From positions 125,177 through 189,176 of the forward strand of contig PLBY01000059.1 of assembly GCA_003134655.1 (NCBI GenBank): 64,000 nucleotides of DNA. Reading direction: 5' to 3'. Each line of letters starts with the position of its first letter. Within the stretch, counting starts at the first letter, position 1. Source of the DNA: Acidobacteriaceae bacterium (GTDB lineage: Bacteria; Acidobacteriota; Terriglobia; Terriglobales; Acidobacteriaceae). The position numbers and the translations under genes were made by a program. The notes below the pieces were generated by a model that saw only the letters and a list, made by a program, of their open reading frames with translations, searched no databases and was not told the origin of the DNA. Positions 28,470 to 37,308 of the stretch are shown piece by piece.

Positions 28470-28528
28470 TGTGGAGACAGCCGCCTCGGCTGTCCCCGAA
28501 GGCGAAGCCGAGCGGCGAGCGACAGCCC
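28470..28528. repeat. Palindromic repeat, family B (copy 1)
   Basis: TGTGGAGACAGCCGCCTCGG followed by CTGTCCCCGAAGGCGAAGCC: the core GACAGCCG-CCT-CGGCTGTC is a near-perfect palindrome. Related copies are at 32153 and 37194. It ends just before the stop codon region of the MEMO-family gene, again placing this element at a gene's 3' end. Confidence 0.6.
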
Positions 28529-28530
28529 AA

Positions 28531-29358
28531 TCAGACGACCACGACCCCCGCATACCCCACCACCATATCCCGATCACCCGAGATATCGCCCGAAGTCGCA
28601 TACTTCACCAGTTCGGCCGACTTCGCCCCCAGTTGCCGGGCCGCCGTGAGCATCGCCACAGCCGGCCCAAATCCGCACATGCTGATGTCCTGCTGCGTGA
28701 CCACGTCGAACAACCCGCGTGGATCCAGGGTCAGAATCCGTTCAATCGCCCGGTGATCCTTCACCCGCGTCACCGCGTCCGACTCGTAATGATTCATGTC
28801 GCTCGAAGCGACAATCAGAACGGGATCGCTCTGTGCCGCGACGACGTCAGCCAATGCCTTGCCGAGTTGTTCGAGAATCTCAAACTGGCCCGTGCCCAGA
28901 GCGATGGGCACAAATCGAAGTTCCGGCTGCCGCAGCAACAGAAAGGGAAGCTCCACTTCAGCCGCGTGCTCCGCTCGATGCGCCGTCGAATCTTCTTGCA
29001 GCGCAGGAAACCGCGTCTGCAGCGCTCCCGCAAGTTCGGCATCGATCGGCACATCTCCCAGCGGCGTCTGCCACGCACCTTCACTCATCATGGCCAGCGC
29101 ACGGCCAACACCCGTGTGGTTCGGACACAGCACAACGCAACGCTTCGGCACTGCCACCCGCGCAAAGACCGCTCCCGCGACATGCCCGGAATACATATAT
29201 CCCGCATGCGGTGCGATGCATCCCAAGGCGCGCACCGGAGCCTGGCTGATGAACCTCGCCTGTGACAGGTAGCCACGCACTTCGGTACGCAGGTCGTCAG
29301 AATCGCTTGGATAGAAACGCCCCGCGACTGCGGGATGACGCAGAACGGTGGTAGCCAT
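28531..29358 (-). CDS. MEMO1 family protein (AmmeMemoRadiSam system protein B)
   Basis: The 275-residue protein is of the MEMO/class III dioxygenase fold. The metal-site and pocket residues are visible: APHAGYMYSG, CPNHTG, EHAAEVELPFL, SSDMNHYE and MCGFGPAVAML. The ATG at 29358 has an excellent AAGGAGGG site; the longer frame upstream is not needed. Prokaryotic MEMO proteins often occur with an AMMECR1-domain protein and a radical SAM enzyme, but neither is in the window. The function remains unclear (redox or metal related). A terminator follows about 100 bases downstream. Confidence 0.88.
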   Translation of the reverse strand: MATTVLRHPAVAGRFYPSDSDDLRTEVRGYLSQARFISQAPVRALGCIAPHAGYMYSGHVAGAVFARVAVPKRCVVLCPNHTGVGRALAMMSEGAWQTPLGDVPIDAELAGALQTRFPALQEDSTAHRAEHAAEVELPFLLLRQPELRFVPIALGTGQFEILEQLGKALADVVAAQSDPVLIVASSDMNHYESDAVTRVKDHRAIERILTLDPRGLFDVVTQQDISMCGFGPAVAMLTAARQLGAKSAELVKYATSGDISGDRDMVVGYAGVVVV

Positions 29359-29500
29359 GGTCCCTCCTTTTCGATGAGAGTGGCTGTGTGAAACTAGCAG
29401 AGCTTGTCGTAGTGAGCCAGCGGAGGTTGGGCGTGGAAGACCGCTTCGCGCCGCGTCAGATGCCACGATTCCTACAGGCTCATACTTTTCTAAAGAGCCA

Positions 29501-29590
29501 GCTGTGGGTGGAGGCTTTTGAGTGGCGCAGCGCTTTCAGCGCTGCGATAGAGCTTCTTGTCTCCACCAGGACTTTAGCCCCTGAGGTACC
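29501..29590. repeat. Palindromic repeat with GCAGCGCT core
   Basis: GCAGCGCT-TTC-AGCGCTGC (29527-29545) is a perfect inverted repeat inside a 90-base element flanked by GGGTGGAGGC and CTCCACCAGG. It occupies the middle of the 294-base gap between the MEMO-family and rsmA genes. I see no credible coding sequence in this gap. Confidence 0.55.
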
Positions 29591-29652
29591 TCGAACTGAG
29601 TGTCATCCACAGAACGAATCTCTGCGTTCACTCCAGCCCCTGCATCCTCATG

Positions 29653-30528
29653 CTATGACTCGGTCCGCCCGTCACGCAAGGCGCGATAGACCGCCGCGCT
29701 CTCTTCCAGGCTCAGCGTCTCAGCGCGCGCCGTGGCCTTCACCTTCGCCTCCGCGAGAGCCCGCTTCAACTCCGCTCCCTCGTACTTCGTCTTCAGGTTA
29801 TTCCACAGTGTCTTCCGCTTCTGCCCAAACGACAGCCGCAGGAAATCGATGAACCCATCGCCCGCCACTCCCAACTTTTCCTGCTGCGGATCGATGGTCA
29901 ACCGCAGTACCGACGAATGCACTTTCGGCGGAGGCACAAACGCTCCCGGTGGCAGGGTAAACAGGTTTTCCACGCGAGCATACAACTGCGCCGTGGCCGA
30001 AAGCATTCCGTAATCGCGCCCGCCCGGTTCCGCCGCGATCCGGTCCGCAACCTCGCGCTGCACCATGATCACAATGCTGTCGAAATATTTCGAGAACTCA
30101 AACAACCGCAACAAAATGTCAGATGTAATGTAATAAGGAAGATTGCCCACCACCTTCACGGGCTGGGGCTTCAGGTCGATGCCCGGCTGGCTCAATCCGG
30201 GTTTGGGTCCGAACAGTGAATCGAAGTCGATCGCCAGAACGTCGCCCTCAATAATCTCAACATTCCGCGACATGCCAAACTTCAGCCGCAACTGCGCCGC
30301 CAGCACCCGATCCAGTTCCACCGCGATCAGCCGTCGCGCCCGCTTCGCCAGCAGGGAAGTCATTATCCCCCGTCCCGGACCAATCTCCAGCACCGTGCTC
30401 TGCGACACGTCGCCCAAAGTGTCCACCACGCGCGCCGCGAGGTCTTCGCTGGCCAGAAAATGCTGTCCCATTTTAGGCTTGGTTTGCGGACGGCGCGCGG
30501 ATGCTACCTTTGGCACATTGACCCCCAT
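29653..30528 (-). CDS. rsmA: 16S rRNA dimethyladenosine transferase RsmA/KsgA
   Basis: The 291-residue SAM-dependent methyltransferase has GQHFLASEDL at the N-terminus, the SAM-binding EIGPGRG, the ELDR acidic strand end and the adenine-binding NLPYYI motif, then the small helical C-terminal domain. It dimethylates the two adjacent adenines in the 3' terminal hairpin loop of 16S rRNA during 30S maturation. The N-terminus has a short basic extension (ARRPQTKPK). It is divergent from glgA with a 125-base shared upstream region. Confidence 0.94.
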   Translation of the reverse strand: MGVNVPKVASARRPQTKPKMGQHFLASEDLAARVVDTLGDVSQSTVLEIGPGRGIMTSLLAKRARRLIAVELDRVLAAQLRLKFGMSRNVEIIEGDVLAIDFDSLFGPKPGLSQPGIDLKPQPVKVVGNLPYYITSDILLRLFEFSKYFDSIVIMVQREVADRIAAEPGGRDYGMLSATAQLYARVENLFTLPPGAFVPPPKVHSSVLRLTIDPQQEKLGVAGDGFIDFLRLSFGQKRKTLWNNLKTKYEGAELKRALAEAKVKATARAETLSLEESAAVYRALRDGRTES

Positions 30529-30653
30529 TTCCTCGGGAAGTAGACTTTGAAGTCGGTCCGGGCATCCTACCTGCTGGACCCTCTGGGCCCCGAGTCACAT
30601 TCATAATAGCGTGTGCCGCGAAAATCGTGCGCGCTTCTGGAGGTTCCTCCCTC

Positions 30654-32135
30654 ATGAACATCGTATTCGTTGCTTCCGAAGGCGTTCCTTTTTCCAAGAC
30701 CGGTGGGCTGGCCGACGTCGTTGGCGCCCTGCCTCGCGCCCTGGCCTCCTTGGGACATCAGGTCACGGTCTACCTGCCGCGCTATCGCCAGACGAAGCTG
30801 ACCGAACCCGCCACCGTGGTTCGTAGCGTCACCGTCCCCTTCGACGACCAGTACCGCTTCGCTTCCGTCGTGAGCGGAGGTAGTCAGGGCGGGGTTAAAT
30901 TCTATTTTGTCGAGTACCCGCCCTACTTCGACCGCGACGCCCTCTATGGCACCCCGGCCGGGGACTATCCCGACAATGCCGAGCGCTTCGCCCTGTTCTC
31001 CCGCACCGTTCTGGAAGCGACGAAAATCCTGGGCGTCCCAGACATTTTTCACTGCCACGACTGGCAGTCCGCTCTGGTGCCGGTCCTGCTTCGCACCATC
31101 TACGCTGAAGATCCCGCTTTTAAAGATGTCGGCACAGTCTTCACCATCCACAACATGGGCTACCAGGGACTGTTCCCCCCCGACACCCTTCCTTTACTGA
31201 TGCTGCCCTGGGATCTCTTCACCATGTCAAAGATGGAATTCTTCGGCCAGGTCAACTTCCTCAAAGGCGCGTTGACCTATTCCGACTTCATCACCACGGT
31301 CAGCAAGAAGTACAGCCAGGAGATTCAGACCGCCGAATACGGATTCGGTCTGGAAGGCGTCCTCCGCGACCGTGCCGCCACGGTCACCGGGATTCTCAAT
31401 GGAGTCGACTACGACGAGTGGAGCCCGCAGACCGACAAGTTCACCGCGGCCAAGTACTCTCCGCAGGATCTCTCCGGCAAAGCCAAGTGCAAAGCAGACT
31501 TGCTGGCCGCCTTTGGAGTCAAGAATGCCGACCCGAAACTACCGGTGATCGGAATCGTCTCCCGCTTCGCTGCCCAGAAAGGCTTTGACCTGATCTCGCA
31601 GATCGCCGACCGCCTGGCGCGCGAGGAAATGATCGTGGTCGCGCTCGGAGCTGGCGACAAAACCTACGAGGAAATGTTCGTCCGCCTCAACAAGCAGTTC
31701 CCCAACAAAATTGCCGTCAAGGTCGCCTACGACAACGCAATCGCCCACAAGATCGAAGCCGGTGCCGACATGTTCCTCATGCCGTCGCGCTACGAGCCTT
31801 GCGGCCTGAACCAGATCTACAGTCTGAAATACGGCACCGTGCCCATTGTTCGTGCCACCGGCGGCCTCGACGACACCATCGAGCCCTGGGACGCCCGCAC
31901 CGGCAAGGGAACCGGCTTCAAGTTCACCGAATACAACGGCGAGTCGCTCCTGCTCACCATTAAGCAAGCGTTGACTGCCTTCCGCGACCAGACCTCATGG
32001 CAAGCCCTCATGCGCAACGGCATGAACAAAGATTTCTCCTGGAACGCTTCGGCCCGCGAGTACGGGAAAATCTATGACCGCGTAAAGCAAATGCGAGGAG
32101 CGACGCCCGCGGCACCCGAAAAAGTGCTGGTATAG
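30654..32135 (+). CDS. glgA: Glycogen synthase (ADP-glucose type)
   Basis: The 493-residue GT5 glucosyltransferase has the ADP-glucose binding KTGGLADV near residue 15, HNMGYQG, the FAAQKGFDL start of the C-terminal Rossmann domain and the catalytic SRYEPCGLNQ with TGGLDDT. It elongates alpha-1,4-glucan from ADP-glucose. ATG 30654 has GGAGG ten bases before it; the frame from 30627 is less likely. No other glg gene is adjacent. A family B repeat follows the stop. Confidence 0.94.
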   Translation: MNIVFVASEGVPFSKTGGLADVVGALPRALASLGHQVTVYLPRYRQTKLTEPATVVRSVTVPFDDQYRFASVVSGGSQGGVKFYFVEYPPYFDRDALYGTPAGDYPDNAERFALFSRTVLEATKILGVPDIFHCHDWQSALVPVLLRTIYAEDPAFKDVGTVFTIHNMGYQGLFPPDTLPLLMLPWDLFTMSKMEFFGQVNFLKGALTYSDFITTVSKKYSQEIQTAEYGFGLEGVLRDRAATVTGILNGVDYDEWSPQTDKFTAAKYSPQDLSGKAKCKADLLAAFGVKNADPKLPVIGIVSRFAAQKGFDLISQIADRLAREEMIVVALGAGDKTYEEMFVRLNKQFPNKIAVKVAYDNAIAHKIEAGADMFLMPSRYEPCGLNQIYSLKYGTVPIVRATGGLDDTIEPWDARTGKGTGFKFTEYNGESLLLTIKQALTAFRDQTSWQALMRNGMNKDFSWNASAREYGKIYDRVKQMRGATPAAPEKVLV

Positions 32136-32152
32136 GAAGCTATCCCTACTGG

Positions 32153-32207
32153 TGTGGGGACGGCCGCCTCGGCCGTCCAGCCAGGGCGGAACCCGGCCGT
32201 GCAGAGA
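32153..32207. repeat. Palindromic repeat, family B (copy 2)
   Basis: TGTGGGGACGGCCGCCTCGG followed by CCGTCCAGCC: GGACGGCCG-CCT-CGGCCGTCC is a perfect palindrome 18 bases after the glgA stop. It may act as an mRNA 3' end stabiliser or weak terminator, but no T-run follows. Confidence 0.6.
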
Positions 32208-32303
32208 CACGTCCTTTGCGCCCTTGGTAGTTGAAAAGCTTCGCTGGAACCCAATCAGAGAACTCCCTCAAGGCATTCGGGCGCTGCTACAATCCGCAGA
32301 AGG

Positions 32304-33575
32304 ATGTCCGCCGCCGTCCCCATGCCCGCCTTCACCCGCACCATTTTCCACGTCGATATGGACGCCTTCTTCGTCTCCGTGGAAGAACTCTTCGACCCTT
32401 CCCTAAAAGGCAAGGCAGTCGTAGTCGGTGGCCAGCGCGACGAGCGTGGCGTCGTCTCCGCAGCTTCCTACGCGGCCCGCAAGTTCGGAGTTCATTCCGC
32501 CATGCCCCTTCGCACGGCGTCCAAGATGTGTCCGCAAGCCATCTTCGTCAACGGCCATCCCGAGCGCTACCGCGAGTGCTCCGAGAAAGTCCACAAAGTC
32601 CTAGGCACGTTTTCCCCGCAAGTAGAAATGGCCTCCATCGACGAAGCCTACCTCGACATGACCGGCACCGAACGCCTGCACGGTCCTCCGTTGAAAGCCG
32701 CCCACGCCCTGCACCAGCGAATGAAAGCCGGCACCGGCCTGAACTGCTCGGTAGGGATCGGAACCTCCCGACTGATCGCCAAGGTCTCCTCCGCCCAGGC
32801 CAAGCCCAATGGCGTGCTCTACATCGTTCCCGGCGAAGAAGCCCAGTTCCTCGCCCCGCTCGACGTCCGCGAAATTCCCGGCGTCGGCAAAGTCATGGAG
32901 ACTCACCTCCACGCCCTCGGCGTCAAGAAAGTCGGAGACCTCGCCAGCCTCGAAGAATCCGAACTCGCCGACCGCTTCGGCAAATGGGGTCTCGCTCTGG
33001 CCGGTAAGGCTCGTGGCGAAGACGCCGGAGGATGGTTCGATACCGAAGTCGGAGCCGACGTCGGTGCCAAATCGATCAGCCACGAGCACACTTACAACGA
33101 AGACACCGCCGACGTGAGCCAGCACGAAGCTACGCTGATGCGCCTTTCCGAAATGGTGGCCCGGCGCCTCCGCGAATCGCAGTTCCACGCGCGTACCATC
33201 CAACTCAAACTCCGCTACAAAGATTTCACCACCATCACCCGCGCTCACTCCCTGCCGTCCCCGACCCAGCTCGACACGGAAATCTTTGAGCAAGTGCGCA
33301 CCCTCTTCCGCAAGAATTGGAAAAAGGGCGCGCAGATTCGTCTTCTCGGCGTGCAGGCCTCCGCGTTCACCTCGCAACCCGACCAGATCAACCTGCTCGA
33401 AGGCAACCGCCAGCAGCGCTGGAAAGACGCGATGGCCGCCGCCGATCGCCTGCGCGACAAATTCGGCGAATCCAGCGTAGGCCTCGCGACCGGCATGCGC
33501 GGAAGCTTCCGCGAGCGCATTCACGAAAATCCCGCAAGCCTGCCAGGCAAAAAAAAGAAGACAGACAAATCGTAG
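32304..33575 (+). CDS. dinB: DNA polymerase IV (Y-family)
   Basis: The 423-residue translesion polymerase has the metal-binding HVDMDAFF at about residues 16-23, the second site SIDEAYLDMT, SVGIGTSRLIAKVSS, the helix-hairpin-helix IPGVGKVMETHL, and a little-finger domain. A basic C-terminal tail (KKKKTDKS) replaces a clear clamp-binding motif. The stop codon TAG belongs to the family A repeat, so the original C-terminus may have been altered by the repeat. ATG 32322 is an alternative start. Confidence 0.93.
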   Translation: MSAAVPMPAFTRTIFHVDMDAFFVSVEELFDPSLKGKAVVVGGQRDERGVVSAASYAARKFGVHSAMPLRTASKMCPQAIFVNGHPERYRECSEKVHKVLGTFSPQVEMASIDEAYLDMTGTERLHGPPLKAAHALHQRMKAGTGLNCSVGIGTSRLIAKVSSAQAKPNGVLYIVPGEEAQFLAPLDVREIPGVGKVMETHLHALGVKKVGDLASLEESELADRFGKWGLALAGKARGEDAGGWFDTEVGADVGAKSISHEHTYNEDTADVSQHEATLMRLSEMVARRLRESQFHARTIQLKLRYKDFTTITRAHSLPSPTQLDTEIFEQVRTLFRKNWKKGAQIRLLGVQASAFTSQPDQINLLEGNRQQRWKDAMAAADRLRDKFGESSVGLATGMRGSFRERIHENPASLPGKKKKTDKS

Positions 33576-33620
33576 CGCCGGCGTCCCGCCGGCTGTCGTG
33601 CGGGCGTCTCGCCCGCACAT
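33572..33620. repeat. Palindromic repeat, family A (copy 2)
   Basis: GTAGCGCCGGCGTCCCGCCG with CTGTCGTGCGGGCGTCTCGC: two palindromic arms, GCCGGCG.../...CGCCGGC and GTGCGGGCG/CGCCCGCAC. Bases 33573-33575 are the TAG stop of dinB. Nearly identical to copy 1 over the first 27 bases. Confidence 0.75.
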
Positions 33621-33769
33621 CCCAACGCTCATCGTGAGGTTGTGAGGATCCTGCAAACCTTTGTCGCTTGATTTCCCTTGCACATTGCTCAGACCCCCTC
33701 GCCTTGACCGTGTTCTATTCCGCACACTAAGATTCCCCTTCACTCAGCAAGCCCTGCTTGGAGCCCCTC

Positions 33770-36700
33770 ATGCGCAAACTCGTCGCTATGCTGTTGTTCG
33801 CCCTCGCCCTCGCGTTCCTGCAAACGGCCGCAGCCCAATCGAATCCGCCGCTCCTGCTCCGTTTCCCCACGGTCAGCAAGACGCAAATCGTCTTCACCTA
33901 CGCCGACGATCTCTGGATCGTCAGCCGCGACGGCGGAGACGCCCGCCGCCTCACTTCTGCCGCTGGCATCGAAGGGCTTCCGTACTTCTCTCCCGACGGC
34001 TCCCTGATCGCCTTCACCGGTGATTTCGATGGCAACCGAGATGTCTTCGTCGTCCCCGCTACCGGCGGCATCCCTCGCCGCCTGACCTACCATCCCGCCG
34101 AGGAGTACGTCGCAGGCTGGACTCCCGACGGCAAGAAAATCCTCTTCAACTCCTGGGGCAACAGCTTCATGCACTTCGAGGATCAGCTCTACACGGTCCC
34201 GGTCGAAGGCGGACTTCCCACCGAAGTTCCTCTCCCCGTCGCCGAGGATGCGTCCTACTCGCCCGATGCCACGCACCTCGCCTACGTCCCGCATCCCAAG
34301 TGGCAACAGGCCTGGAAGCGCTACCACGGTGGCCAGACCACGCCCATCTGGATTGCCGATCTCAAAGACTCCAGCATCAGGAAGATTCCCCGCGACAACT
34401 CCAACGATCACCATCCCATGTGGATCGGCGACACCATCTATTTTCTTTCTGACCGTAACGGTCCTGTCAGCCTCTTCGCCTACGACACTAAAACCAAGCA
34501 AGTCACGGAAGCTCTCCACAGTGACGGCCTCGATTTCAAAACTGCCTCAGCCGGCCCCGACGCCATCGTGATCGAGCAATTCGGCGCCATCAAACTCTAC
34601 GACCTCGCCACTCATCAAGCGAAGAACATCACCATCCACGTCGTCGGTGACGTCGAGGCCGTCCGCCCGCACTTCGCCAAGGTCGATCCCAAGCGCATCG
34701 AGAATTTCAGCATCTCGCCCACTGGCGCGCGCGCCGTCTTCGAAGCCTGGGGAGAGATCTTTACCGTTCCCACTGACAAAGGCGACATTCGCGACATCAC
34801 TCGCAGTCCCGCCGTGGCCGACCGCGATCCTGCCTGGTCGCCCGACGGCAAGTCCATTGCTTACTTTTCCGACGAGTCCGGAGAATACGAGTTGGCCGTC
34901 CGCGATCAGAACGGCATGGGCGCCGTTCGCCACATCAACCTCGGCAATCCGCCATCTTTCTTCTACGCGCCCACATGGTCCCCTGATAGCAAGAAGATTG
35001 CCTACATCGATAAGCGCCTGCAGTTGTGGTACGTCGACCTCGACAATCCCGCCCCGAAACTCGTCGACACCGACTATTTCTGGACCTTTGCTGCTAATCA
35101 AACCGGCCAGACTTGGTCTCCGGACAACAAGTGGCTCGCCTACACCAAACAGCTTCCCAGCGGCCAGCACGCCGTATTCGTTTACTCGCTCGAACAGGGC
35201 AAGATCTTCCAGGTCACCGATGGCATGAGCGACGCGATCTATCCCAGCTTCGACAAAAACGGCAAGTACCTCTATTTCACCGCCTCGACCAACGTTGCTC
35301 TCACGACTGCCGGCCTCGACATGACCAGCGACGAGCATCGCGTCTCGCGCAATGTCTACGTCGCCGTCCTCAGCAAGGATGAGAAATCGCCTCTTGCCCC
35401 CGAAAGCGACGAGGAGAACAAACCGAAAGACGAAAAGAAGCCCGATCAGGATAAAGACAAAAACAAAGACAAAGCCGACCAGACCAAGGACAAAGCGAAG
35501 CAAAAGGGCAAGGCCGCAGACAAGTCCGCTGCCGCCGACAAGGACAAAGACAAAGACAAAGATGACAAGGACAAGAAGAAAGAAGAACCCGTTGTCGTGA
35601 AGATTGACATCGACGGTATCGGTCAGCGCATTCTTTCGCTCCCCATTCCCGCGAAGAATTACAGCAACATGCTCTCCGGCAAGTCGGGCATCCTGTTCCT
35701 CGCCGAAGCCCCCATGATCGTCACCGAAGACGACTATCCCAATGTCAATCAGACCCTCCAGAAGTTCGACCTCAGCAAGCGCAAGGTCGACAAGTTCATA
35801 GACGACGTCAACGACTTCACCGTCTCCTTCGATGGCGAAAAAATTCTCTACCGCAAGGGCGATTCCTGGGCCACCGCCTCGGCCGACGATGGTCCCGCCG
35901 GGGCAGGTGCGCCCAAGCCCGGCTTCGGTCCACTCAAGCTCGACGGATGGGAAGTTTACGTCGAGCCCCGCGCCATGTGGAAACAGATCTACAACGAGAC
36001 CTGGCGCATCGAGCGCGATTTCTTCTACGACCCGCACTATCACGGCCTCGACCTCGAAAAGGCCAGGAAGAAGTACGCGCCATACCTCGATGGCATCGCT
36101 TCTCGCGACGAACTCAACTATCTATTCCAGGAATGCCTTGGCGAGATGACGGTCGGCCACATGTTTGTCGGTGGCGGCGAAGCCCCCGAACCGAAGAAGG
36201 TGAAAGGCGGACTCCTCGGCGCCGACTACAGCCTGGAAAACGGCCGCTATCGCATTGCGAAAGTTTATGACGGTGAAAACTGGAATCCCGGCAACGAAGC
36301 CCCACTGACCCAGCCCGGCGTCAACGTCAAAGCCGGAGACTACATCCTTGCTGTCAACGGTCGCGATCTGCACGCCTCCGACAACATCTACAGCTTCTTC
36401 GAAGAGACCGCCGGAAAGCAGGTCGTTCTCAAAGTCGGCGGGAACCATGACGGCAAGGATTCTCGGGACGTCACCGTAGTTCCCGTCGACAGTGAAGAGA
36501 ACCTGCGCCATCTCGCCTGGATCGAAAGCAACCGTCGCCGCGTCGATCAGGCCACCGGAGGCCGCATCGCCTACGTGCACGTGCCCAACACTGCTGGTGC
36601 CGGATACACCAGCTTCAACCGCTACTTCTTCTCACAGGTCGGCAAAGAAGGCGCCATTATCGACGAACGCTTCAACGAAGGCGGCCAACTCGCTGACTAC

Positions 36701-37186
36701 ATCATCGACTACTTGCGCCGTCCCATGATGAGCAAGGTGGTCACGCGCGAAGGCCACGACTGGTCGAGTCCATCCGAAGCGATCTACGGTCCCAAGGTCA
36801 TGATCATCAATGAAATGTCCGGTTCCGGCGGCGACGCCTTGCCCTGGTACTTCCGCAAAGCCGGCATCGGCCCGCTCATCGGCAAGAAGACATGGGGCGG
36901 ACTCGTGGGGATCGGTGGCTATCCCGAACTCATTGACGGAGGCCACGTCACCGCGCCGCGCGCCGCCATATACGGCCTCAACGGCGACTGGGAAGTTGAA
37001 AACCGCGGCATCGCGCCCGATGTCGAAGTCGACCTCGAACCCGCCACCTGGCGCACGGGTCATGACGCGCAGCTAGAAAAGGCCATCGAGGTAGTGATAC
37101 AACAGTTGAAAGAGCATCCCCTCCCCGAAATCAAACGTCCGCCATACCCGAACTATCACGAACACGATGATCTAGGGGCGAAATAA
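33770..37186 (+). CDS. Tricorn protease homologue, exported S41-family peptidase
   Basis: The roughly 1138-residue protein has a signal peptide (MRKLVAML..., cut near AAAQS), unlike archaeal tricorn. Two WD40/PD40-like beta-propeller regions (about 30-340 and 340-700) are interrupted by a Lys/Asp/Glu-rich stretch at about 545-607. A PDZ domain follows at about 820-900 and a C-terminal S41 peptidase domain with the nucleophile in EMSGSGGDALPWYF near residue 1020. It should degrade peptides in the periplasm. The ATG 33770 is preferred over TTG 33758 because it starts the signal peptide. Confidence 0.9.
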   Translation: MRKLVAMLLFALALAFLQTAAAQSNPPLLLRFPTVSKTQIVFTYADDLWIVSRDGGDARRLTSAAGIEGLPYFSPDGSLIAFTGDFDGNRDVFVVPATGGIPRRLTYHPAEEYVAGWTPDGKKILFNSWGNSFMHFEDQLYTVPVEGGLPTEVPLPVAEDASYSPDATHLAYVPHPKWQQAWKRYHGGQTTPIWIADLKDSSIRKIPRDNSNDHHPMWIGDTIYFLSDRNGPVSLFAYDTKTKQVTEALHSDGLDFKTASAGPDAIVIEQFGAIKLYDLATHQAKNITIHVVGDVEAVRPHFAKVDPKRIENFSISPTGARAVFEAWGEIFTVPTDKGDIRDITRSPAVADRDPAWSPDGKSIAYFSDESGEYELAVRDQNGMGAVRHINLGNPPSFFYAPTWSPDSKKIAYIDKRLQLWYVDLDNPAPKLVDTDYFWTFAANQTGQTWSPDNKWLAYTKQLPSGQHAVFVYSLEQGKIFQVTDGMSDAIYPSFDKNGKYLYFTASTNVALTTAGLDMTSDEHRVSRNVYVAVLSKDEKSPLAPESDEENKPKDEKKPDQDKDKNKDKADQTKDKAKQKGKAADKSAAADKDKDKDKDDKDKKKEEPVVVKIDIDGIGQRILSLPIPAKNYSNMLSGKSGILFLAEAPMIVTEDDYPNVNQTLQKFDLSKRKVDKFIDDVNDFTVSFDGEKILYRKGDSWATASADDGPAGAGAPKPGFGPLKLDGWEVYVEPRAMWKQIYNETWRIERDFFYDPHYHGLDLEKARKKYAPYLDGIASRDELNYLFQECLGEMTVGHMFVGGGEAPEPKKVKGGLLGADYSLENGRYRIAKVYDGENWNPGNEAPLTQPGVNVKAGDYILAVNGRDLHASDNIYSFFEETAGKQVVLKVGGNHDGKDSRDVTVVPVDSEENLRHLAWIESNRRRVDQATGGRIAYVHVPNTAGAGYTSFNRYFFSQVGKEGAIIDERFNEGGQLADYIIDYLRRPMMSKVVTREGHDWSSPSEAIYGPKVMIINEMSGSGGDALPWYFRKAGIGPLIGKKTWGGLVGIGGYPELIDGGHVTAPRAAIYGLNGDWEVENRGIAPDVEVDLEPATWRTGHDAQLEKAIEVVIQQLKEHPLPEIKRPPYPNYHEHDDLGAK

Positions 37187-37193
37187 ATGCTCA

Positions 37194-37250
37194 TGTGGGG
37201 ACAGCCGCCTTCGGCTGTCCCGCGGAGCGAAGCTCCGCAGGTTTTGACTT
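37194..37250. repeat. Palindromic repeat, family B (copy 3)
   Basis: TGTGGGGACAGCCGCCTTCG followed by GCTGTCCCGCGGAGCGAAGC: GGGACAGCCG-CCTT-CGGCTGTCCC is a palindrome, then GCGGAGC-GAA-GCTCCGC is a second one, then CAGGTTTTGAC as in the element at 19122. It starts eight bases after the tricorn homologue stop. Confidence 0.65.
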
Positions 37251-37308
37251 TCGCCGGCAAGCCCACCTACCATCAAAGGTCCTTCCTTGTCGCTCGTGAG
37301 GTCCGGCT

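Noticed and set aside
34547..36043. 498-codon minus-strand frame opposite the tricorn homologue
   Set aside because: Long hydrophobic Val/Phe runs are the complement of the Lys/Asp-rich linker; no start signal and no family resemblance.
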